DNA of 64,000 bases from Neorhizobium petrolearium (GTDB taxonomy: Bacteria > Pseudomonadota > Alphaproteobacteria > Rhizobiales > Rhizobiaceae), in contig NZ_JAGGJW010000004.1 in the NCBI RefSeq assembly GCF_017873175.1, positions 62,001 to 126,000 of the forward strand, given 5' to 3'. The notes beneath the pieces are model-generated. The model was not told the origin of the DNA, ran no database searches, and saw only the letters and a program-made list of their open reading frames with translations. Position numbers and translations under genes: made by a program. Below are positions 58,167-64,000 of the stretch, one piece after another (positions within the stretch are counted from its first letter, which is position 1; each line of letters starts with the position of its first letter).

Positions 58167-58330
58167 ACTGCCGTTTTTCACCTTTTTTCAAGTATGATAC
58201 GCGGAAAACGCGAAAGGTAATTGTTTTTCAGAAACTCCGAGTAAATTATCCCATAAGTTGCATGCCTGACATGACTCACCGCACCTTCATCAGAAGATCG
58301 CGACATGAACGACCATATCAGCGAGATACT

Positions 58331-59497
58331 ATGGACACCTCACCGAAACAGCGTCCCGTTTCCACCGATGGCATGGAAGACCTGATTTTGCGCCTGTCCA
58401 TGGCGCGCGGCGTCGAAGAGATCATGGCGTTGGTCCGCCAATCCGCACGCAGCCTCACTGGTGCCGACGGTGTGACCTTCGTCCTTCGGGACAACGACAA
58501 GTGCTATTATGCCGACGAGGACGCGATCGCGCCACTGTGGAAAGGTCAACGTTTCCCGATGGAAACCTGCATTTCCGGCTGGGCTATGAACCATGCCGAA
58601 GTCGTGGTCATCGAGGACATCTACAAGGATAACCGCATTCCGCATGAGGCTTATCGGCCGACCTTCGTGAAAAGCCTGGCGATGGCGCCGGTACGCGAAG
58701 AGGATCCGGTTGGTGCGATCGGAGCCTATTGGGCGAAGGCAGAATGCCCTTCGGCGGAAGCCATCCATCTTCTGCAGCGGATTGCGCATAGCACCGCCGT
58801 CGCCATGACCAATGTCGCGCTGATCAATTCTCTGGCCGCAGCCAAAGAGGAAGCCGCGCGGGCTCGCGACGCGATGATCCTTGCCATGGCCTCGCTTGCG
58901 GAAACCCGGGACACCGAGACCGGCAACCACATCCGCCGTACCCAGCACTATGTCAGGGCGCTTGCAGAAGCACTCAAGGAGCACGAACCTTACTCCGAGC
59001 ACTTTAGCGACGACGTGATCGACCTGCTCTACAAGTCCGCACCGCTGCATGATATCGGCAAGGTCGGTATCCCGGACAGCATCCTGCTGAAGCCTGGCAA
59101 GCTCGAGCCAGAGGAATACGAGGTGATGAAGACCCATGCGGAACTCGGCCGCACAGCCATTGCCGCAGCCGAGCGCTACATGGGTTCGACGACCCCGTTT
59201 CTCAGCCTGGCGAAGGAAATCGCCCATACGCATCACGAAAAATGGAACGGCACCGGTTATCCGCAAGGGCTGAGGGGGGAGGACATTCCGATCGGCGGGC
59301 GAATCATGGCGATCGCCGATGTCTACGACGCGTTGGTCTCGGAACGGATCTACAAGCCCGCCATGCCGCATGACGATGCGGTCGACCTCATCCTCAGGGA
59401 GGCAGGGCGGCATTTCGATCCGGGCCTTGTCAATGTGTTCGCCACGATCGCCCCGAAGTTCAGGGAAATCCACCGCCAGTTCGCAGATGCGGCCTGA
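58331..59497 (+). CDS. GAF and HD-GYP domain c-di-GMP phosphodiesterase
   Basis: A 388-residue protein. N-terminal GAF (RLSMARGVEEIMALVRQSARSLTGADGVTFVLRD ... FPMETCISGWAMNHAEVVV). The C-terminal HD-GYP: TGNHIRRTQHYVRAL, the HD pair in APLHDIGKVGIPDSILLKPG, HTHHEKWNGTGYPQGLRG and ADVYDALVSERIY. It would degrade c-di-GMP in the cytosol, possibly controlled by the GAF ligand. Convergent with ribE, 3 bases apart. Together with the GGDEF protein at 11.8 kb it gives two opposing c-di-GMP enzymes in this window. Confidence 0.93.
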   Translation: MDTSPKQRPVSTDGMEDLILRLSMARGVEEIMALVRQSARSLTGADGVTFVLRDNDKCYYADEDAIAPLWKGQRFPMETCISGWAMNHAEVVVIEDIYKDNRIPHEAYRPTFVKSLAMAPVREEDPVGAIGAYWAKAECPSAEAIHLLQRIAHSTAVAMTNVALINSLAAAKEEAARARDAMILAMASLAETRDTETGNHIRRTQHYVRALAEALKEHEPYSEHFSDDVIDLLYKSAPLHDIGKVGIPDSILLKPGKLEPEEYEVMKTHAELGRTAIAAAERYMGSTTPFLSLAKEIAHTHHEKWNGTGYPQGLRGEDIPIGGRIMAIADVYDALVSERIYKPAMPHDDAVDLILREAGRHFDPGLVNVFATIAPKFREIHRQFADAA

Positions 59498-59500
59498 TTT

Positions 59501-60115
59501 CTAGGCTTTCGCCGGAAACTCCGCCAGCCGTGCGGCATAGCGAGCCATGGTGTCGACCTCGAGATTGACGAAGTCGCCGGGCTTGCGGTCGCCCCAGGTG
59601 GTGACGGCCAGCGTATGGCGGATCAGGAGCACATCGAAATCCGTGCCTTCGACCGCGTTGACCGTCAGCGACGTGCCGTCGAGCGCGACCGAACCCTTCG
59701 GCGCGACGAAGCGAGCCAAACGTTCCGGCGCGCGAAGACGGATGCGCACCGCCTCGCCTTCCGGCTCGATCGCAAGGATTTCCGCCTTGCCGTCCACATG
59801 ACCGGAAACGATATGGCCGCCGAGCTCGTCGCCGATCTTCAGCGGCCTTTCAAGATTGATCCGTGTACCCTCAGTCCATGCGGAGACCGTCGTCAGCCTG
59901 AGCGCCTCTTCCCAGGCTTCCACCTCGAACCAGCGCTCGTTGCTACCTTCGTCCGGAAGGGCCGTCACCGTGAGGCAGACGCCGGCATGAGCGATCGACG
60001 CGCCCATATCGATCGTCTTCGGATCGTAATTGGTGGCGATCCTGAGCTTCAGCCCCTCGTCCATCGGCGTCAGTTCGCAGACCGTGCCGACATCGGTGAC
60101 AATTCCGGTGAACAT
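59501..60115 (-). CDS. ribE: Riboflavin synthase
   Basis: A 204-residue two-barrel lumazine-binding protein. MFTGIVTDVGTV opens; IAHAGVCLTVTAL and SVALDGTSLTVNAV are the equivalent motifs in the two halves; GGHIVSGHVDG is the ligand site. It makes riboflavin from two lumazines. Its start shares one base with the ribD stop (TGATG). Confidence 0.96.
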   Translation of the reverse strand: MFTGIVTDVGTVCELTPMDEGLKLRIATNYDPKTIDMGASIAHAGVCLTVTALPDEGSNERWFEVEAWEEALRLTTVSAWTEGTRINLERPLKIGDELGGHIVSGHVDGKAEILAIEPEGEAVRIRLRAPERLARFVAPKGSVALDGTSLTVNAVEGTDFDVLLIRHTLAVTTWGDRKPGDFVNLEVDTMARYAARLAEFPAKA

Positions 60116-61218
60116 CAGGAAACCCTTTCGTATTCGAACGCGCGGTCGGGACCATATGCGGCTTCGCCGACCAGTTCGAAGCCGTCCGGGATATCGGATG
60201 GAACGAGGGGCGATTCAAGTCCGTTGCCGCCAATCATGCCGGCGCCCTGGAAAAGCAGGATGCGATCCACGAGACCGGCGTCGATGAAGGATTTCGCGAC
60301 CGCCGCCCCCCCCTCGACCAGGATGGAGGAGATCCCCCGGGTCGACAGCGCTCCCAGCAGCAGTTCCAGATCGTGCGGGTCGCATTGGAGCGTTTCGACA
60401 CCGGCCGCCCTGAGTGCTTCCCGGCGCTCGATGACGGCCTGATCCGGATCGTCGCTGAACAGCGGCGGTTCGCCGGCGACCGCAATCACCGGCACGTCGT
60501 TCGCCGTCCGCACAAGATTGGAGGTGAGCGGCAGGACAAGCCTTCTGTCGAGCACGATGCGGGTGGGCGACCTGTCCTCCATACCGGGAATTCGGACCGT
60601 GAGTTCCGGGTCGTCCGCAAGCACCGTACCGATGCCGACGAGGATGGCATCGGCCTGAGCCCTCAGCCGATGCACCTCGTCCTTGGCGAGCAGCCCTGTG
60701 ATCGCCACCTCTTCGCCCGGACGGCCAAGCATGCCATCGGCGGAAACCGCAAGCTTCAGTGTCACGTAGGGGCGGCCCTTCGTCTGACGCATGAGGTAGC
60801 CGGCGAGCGCCCGCCGTCCCTCCTTCTCCATCAGGCCAGTCTCCACGATGATGCCACCCTCCTCGAGGATGGCCAATCCACGGCCGGAGACACGTGGATC
60901 GGGATCAGCCAGGCAGGTGACGACGCGGGCGACGCCGGCTTCCACCAGCGCATTGGCGCAGGGCGGCGTCTTGCCGTAGTGCGAGCAGGGTTCGAGCGTT
61001 ACATAGACAGTCGCCCCCCTCGCCTTGTCGCCGGCGATCGCGAGCGCCTGGGCTTCCGCATGCGGCCTGCCGCCCAGCGCCGTTACCGCCTCGCCGACGA
61101 TCTCGCCGTCCTTGACAATGACGCAGCCGACCGATGGGTTGGTACCGGTCAGACCGGTATGCCGACGCGACAGTTCGAGCGCCCGCGTCATGAACTTTTC
61201 GTCATCAGCCGCGGTCAT
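60115..61218 (-). CDS. ribD: Bifunctional pyrimidine deaminase/reductase RibD
   Basis: A 367-residue fusion. The deaminase domain has zinc ligands HAE in GGRPHAEAQA and PCSHYGKTPPC. The reductase domain starts near GRPYVTLKLAVSADGMLG and has AILVGIGTVLADDPELTVR and ISSILVEGGAAVAKSF. It does the second and third steps of the pathway. 13 bases from nrdR; overlaps ribE, so ribD-ribE are translated together. Confidence 0.96.
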   Translation of the reverse strand: MTAADDEKFMTRALELSRRHTGLTGTNPSVGCVIVKDGEIVGEAVTALGGRPHAEAQALAIAGDKARGATVYVTLEPCSHYGKTPPCANALVEAGVARVVTCLADPDPRVSGRGLAILEEGGIIVETGLMEKEGRRALAGYLMRQTKGRPYVTLKLAVSADGMLGRPGEEVAITGLLAKDEVHRLRAQADAILVGIGTVLADDPELTVRIPGMEDRSPTRIVLDRRLVLPLTSNLVRTANDVPVIAVAGEPPLFSDDPDQAVIERREALRAAGVETLQCDPHDLELLLGALSTRGISSILVEGGAAVAKSFIDAGLVDRILLFQGAGMIGGNGLESPLVPSDIPDGFELVGEAAYGPDRAFEYERVS

Positions 61219-61231
61219 CCGTCACGCTTTC

Positions 61232-61711
61232 CTATGGCTCCACGCCAGGATCGCGGGCGATCTTGGCATTGATCTCGGCGATCACCTTCTCGAAATCCTC
61301 CGCATGGGAGAAATCACGATAGACCGACGCGTAGCGCACAAAAGCCACGTCATCGAGGCTCTTCAAGGCTTCCAGCACCTGCAGGCCGATTTCCTCCGAC
61401 GAAATCTCGCTTTCGCCCGAGCTTTCCAGTCTCCGGACGATGCCCGAGACCGCCCGCTCGATGCGGTCGTTGTCGACCGGCCGCTTGCGCAGCGCGATCT
61501 GGAAGGAGCGCACCAGCTTGTTGCGGTCGAACGGCACCTTGCGGCCGGTCTTCTTGGTGACCATCAGCTCGCGCAGTTGCACCCGCTCGAACGTCGTGAA
61601 GCGGCCGCCGCAATCCGGGCAGATGCGCCGCCGGCGGATGGAGGTATTGTCCTCCGCCGGGCGCGAGTCCTTGACCTGCGTGTCTTCCGAGCCGCAATAG
61701 GGGCAGCGCAT
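61232..61711 (-). CDS. nrdR: Transcriptional repressor NrdR
   Basis: A 159-residue protein. Zinc ribbon [17 protein letters not shown] ... [19 protein letters not shown], then an ATP-cone ([22 protein letters not shown]). It senses ATP/dATP and represses ribonucleotide reductase genes through NrdR boxes. Between glyA and ribD as in other rhizobia. 29 bases after glyA. Confidence 0.97.
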   Translation of the reverse strand: MRCPYCGSEDTQVKDSRPAEDNTSIRRRRICPDCGGRFTTFERVQLRELMVTKKTGRKVPFDRNKLVRSFQIALRKRPVDNDRIERAVSGIVRRLESSGESEISSEEIGLQVLEALKSLDDVAFVRYASVYRDFSHAEDFEKVIAEINAKIARDPGVEP

Positions 61712-61740
61712 CGCTTCTCCTTAGGTCCTGGGTTTTCGGC

Positions 61741-63030
61741 TTACATATAAGGGTACATGGGGAAACGGCCGGTGAGCGCCACGACCTTTTCCCGAACGCC
61801 GGCTTCCACAGTGGCATTGCCCTCGTCGGAATTGGCGACCTTCAGACCGTCGAGAACCTCGACGATCAGGTTGCCGATTTCCCTGAACTCCGCTTCCTTG
61901 AAGCCACGTGTCGTGCCGGCCGGCGTGCCGAGGCGGATGCCCGACGTGACGAAGGGCTTTTCCGGGTCGAAGGGAATGCCGTTCTTGTTGGTGGTGATGT
62001 AGCCGCGGCCAAGAGCCGCTTCGGCGCGCTTGCCGGTGGCATTCTTCTTGCGGAGATCGACCAGCATCAGGTGGTTATCGGTGCCGCCGGAGACAATGTC
62101 GAGGCCGCCGGCCTTCAGCGTCTCGGCAAGCGCCTTGGCGTTCTTGACGATCTGCGCGGCATATTCCTTGAATTCCGGCTGCAGCGCCTCGCCGAAAGCG
62201 ACCGCCTTGGCGGCGATGATGTGCATCAGCGGACCGCCCTGCAGGCCCGGGAAGACGGCCGAATTGATCTTCTTCGCCAGTTCCTCGTCATTCGTCATGA
62301 CGACGCCGCCGCGCGGGCCGCGCAGCGATTTGTGCGTCGTGGTCGTCGCCACATGGCAGTGCGGGAACGGCGACGGATGCTGGCCACCTGCGACGAGGCC
62401 GGCGATATGCGCCATGTCGACCATGAGGTAGGCGCCGACCGAATCGGCGATCTCACGGAAGCGCTTCCAGTCCCATATGCGGGAATAGGCCGTGCCGCCG
62501 GCGATGATCAGCTTCGGCTTGTGCTCCTCGGCCTTCTTCTGCACGTCGTCCATGTCGAGCAGGTTGTCCCCCTCGCGCACGCCGTAGGAGACGACGTTGA
62601 ACCATTTGCCCGACATGTTGACCGGCGAGCCGTGGGTCAGGTGTCCGCCCGAGTTGAGGTCCAGGCCCATGAACGTGTCGCCGGGCTGCAGCAGCGCCAG
62701 GAAAACCGCCTGGTTCATCTGCGAGCCGGAATTCGGCTGGACGTTGACGAAGTTGACGCCGAAAAGCTTCTTGGCGCGCTCGATCGCCAGTTCCTCGGCG
62801 ATATCGACGAACTGGCAGCCGCCGTAATAGCGCTTGCCCGGATAACCCTCCGCGTACTTGTTGGTCATGATCGAACCCTGCGCTTCGAGCACGGCGCGGG
62901 AAACGATGTTTTCCGAAGCGATCAGCTCGATCTCGTGGCGCTGGCGACCCAGTTCCTTCTCGATCGCACCAAAGATTTCCGGATCGGATTCGGCGAGAGG
63001 ACGGGAGAAGAAGGCATTGGTGTTCGACAT
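61741..63030 (-). CDS. glyA: Serine hydroxymethyltransferase
   Basis: A 429-residue PLP enzyme. [39 protein letters not shown] opens; the PLP Lys is in [14 protein letters not shown] (near residue 235). It interconverts serine and glycine and supplies C1-tetrahydrofolate. Leads the glyA-nrdR-ribD-ribE unit. Confidence 0.98.
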   Translation of the reverse strand: MSNTNAFFSRPLAESDPEIFGAIEKELGRQRHEIELIASENIVSRAVLEAQGSIMTNKYAEGYPGKRYYGGCQFVDIAEELAIERAKKLFGVNFVNVQPNSGSQMNQAVFLALLQPGDTFMGLDLNSGGHLTHGSPVNMSGKWFNVVSYGVREGDNLLDMDDVQKKAEEHKPKLIIAGGTAYSRIWDWKRFREIADSVGAYLMVDMAHIAGLVAGGQHPSPFPHCHVATTTTHKSLRGPRGGVVMTNDEELAKKINSAVFPGLQGGPLMHIIAAKAVAFGEALQPEFKEYAAQIVKNAKALAETLKAGGLDIVSGGTDNHLMLVDLRKKNATGKRAEAALGRGYITTNKNGIPFDPEKPFVTSGIRLGTPAGTTRGFKEAEFREIGNLIVEVLDGLKVANSDEGNATVEAGVREKVVALTGRFPMYPYM

Positions 63031-63155
63031 GTGCGAAGCTCCTCGAAGGGGTGGGGCATGCGATGTCGCGTCTTAGCGCCCTGCCGGGTACAGGGCAATA
63101 TGGAGAACGACATTTGCGGGCCTGAAGGCGCGGCGAAAAGCCTATGAACGAAAAA

Positions 63156-63178
63156 GCCGCACCCTTTGCGGATGCGGC
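63156..63178 (-). terminator. Intrinsic terminator of the L,D-transpeptidase gene
   Basis: Stem GCCGCA / TGCGGC with an 11-base loop, followed on the minus strand by TTTTTCG. It lies 28 bases past the stop of the upstream gene and before the glyA promoter region. Confidence 0.65.
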
Positions 63179-63205
63179 CCTCGATGGTCTGACGACTGCG
63201 CCGGC

Positions 63206-64000
63206 TTACTGCGGCAGCATGTCGTCTTCGATGGAACCGGCCGGCTTCTCGACACCGGTCGTGGTCTGCAGCGCCAGTTCCTGATTGCCGTCGAGTTCGT
63301 AGATGTCGTCGCGGAACTGCACGACGCGGTCCTTCGCTGACCAGGCCGTGACGTAGACGATATAGACCGGCACTTCCTGCGCCAGCTTGATGGGCGTGTT
63401 GACGCGGCCGGCGATGACGCGCTCGATCTCCTGGCGCGACCAGCCGGGCGTGTCCCGCAGCAGCCAGGTGATGAGGTCGCGGACGTTCTGCACGCGCATG
63501 CAGCCCGAGGATTCGAAGCGCATCAGCTTGTTGAACAGGCCCTGCTGGGGCGTGTCGTGCATGTATTCGTTGTTCGGGTTGTGGAAGTTGATCTTCGTCG
63601 AGGCCATGGCGTTGATCTTGCCGGGGTCCTGACGGAACATGAAGTTCGGCGCCTTCGGAGCGAACCAGTCGACCGTTTCCGGCGCGACTTCGTTGCCCTT
63701 GCCGTCGATCAGGCGGATGTTGTTGCGGGTAAGATAGGTCGGATCCTTGCGCATCAGCGGCACGATGTCCTTCTCGACGATCGAGCGCGGAGCCGTCCAA
63801 TAGGGGTTGAGGATGACTTCGTAGATCTTCGAGTTGATGGCGTGCGTCGGCCGGTCGATGCGGCCGACGACGGCATTGGTGCGCAGCGCCACGCGGTCGT
63901 TCTCCACCGCCTCGATATAGGCGGCCGGAATGTTGACCATCACGTAGCGGGGGCCGAGATCGCCCGAGAATGTCTGGAGACGGACGAGATTCGTGTTCAA
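63206..64000 (-). CDS. L,D-transpeptidase (YcbB/YkuD type), 5' partial
   Basis: The visible 264 residues are the C-terminal part; the start is beyond 64000. PRYVMVNIPAAYIEAVENDRV and VVGRIDRPTHAINSKIYEVILNPYW, with the active site in MHDTPQQGLFNKL and ESSGCMRVQNVRDLITWLL (Cys nucleophile with His), are YkuD motifs of the YcbB type. It makes 3-3 cross-links in peptidoglycan in the periplasm. C-terminal extension ends PAGSIEDDMLPQ. TTG at the window edge is not a credible start. Confidence 0.9.
   Translation of the reverse strand: MNTNLVRLQTFSGDLGPRYVMVNIPAAYIEAVENDRVALRTNAVVGRIDRPTHAINSKIYEVILNPYWTAPRSIVEKDIVPLMRKDPTYLTRNNIRLIDGKGNEVAPETVDWFAPKAPNFMFRQDPGKINAMASTKINFHNPNNEYMHDTPQQGLFNKLMRFESSGCMRVQNVRDLITWLLRDTPGWSRQEIERVIAGRVNTPIKLAQEVPVYIVYVTAWSAKDRVVQFRDDIYELDGNQELALQTTTGVEKPAGSIEDDMLPQ

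Overview
This window is a piece of an alphaproteobacterial chromosome, most likely from the Rhizobiaceae (the gene order resembles Sinorhizobium/Ensifer and Agrobacterium relatives). The evidence is high GC with rhizobial codon use and a series of conserved neighbourhoods: clpP-clpX-lon-hupB, rplM-rpsI, speB-argC, ctaA, DUF177-plsX-fabH-ihfA-merR, hppA, ribH-nusB and glyA-nrdR-ribD-ribE. The BA14K-like, DUF6455 and DUF2842 proteins also fit this family. Nothing was searched against a database; all calls come from reading the sequence.

Layout. 1-6.3 kb: a YhaN/YhaO-like ATPase-nuclease pair (the ATPase is cut by the window edge), an aldo/keto reductase, a GNAT protein, a large secreted phytase-like esterase and HU. 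6.4-11.5 kb: the proteostasis block lon, clpX, clpP. 11.8-20.7 kb: accessory metabolism and signalling (diguanylate cyclase, gamma-glutamyltransferase, cytochrome P450, a divergent SDR/MarR pair with a palindromic site, MetY plus a cupin, and a DUF6455 protein behind what looks like a perfect FixK/FNR promoter). 21.1-28.7 kb: thioesterase, ribosomal L13/S9, an Lrp-type regulator divergent from phenylalanine hydroxylase, agmatinase, ArgC with a coupled APH(6)-like kinase, DoxX and heme A synthase.

29.2-38.3 kb: a Wzx/Wzy-type polysaccharide locus (CelD-like GNAT, Wzz/BY-kinase-like protein with a degenerate ATP site, Wza-like lipoprotein, GT4, initiating sugar-phosphate transferase, Wzy-like polymerase, small HTH protein). 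Its content and surroundings suggest the unipolar polysaccharide adhesin locus of rhizobia. 38.5-45.3 kb: a visibly AT-richer island of surface-sugar genes (two glycosyltransferase-like proteins and three methyltransferases, two of them convergent paralogues). It is bracketed by a 3' tRNA-Pro fragment on the left and, on the right, an intact tRNA-Pro(GGG) plus a decayed 5' tRNA-Pro body.

45.9-64 kb: core genes again (BA14K, MerR, IHF-alpha, FabH, PlsX, DUF177, Cbp3-like chaperone, BamE, H+-pyrophosphatase, MFS, NusB, RibH, acylphosphatase, GNAT, HD-GYP, RibE, RibD, NrdR, GlyA, and a partial L,D-transpeptidase). Between RibH and RibE sit about 3.3 kb of extra sequence that include an inverted-repeat intergenic element and a 30-codon ORF with a strong Shine-Dalgarno. 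Intrinsic terminators are clear after many of these genes. No CRISPR array, rRNA or complete insertion sequence was seen.
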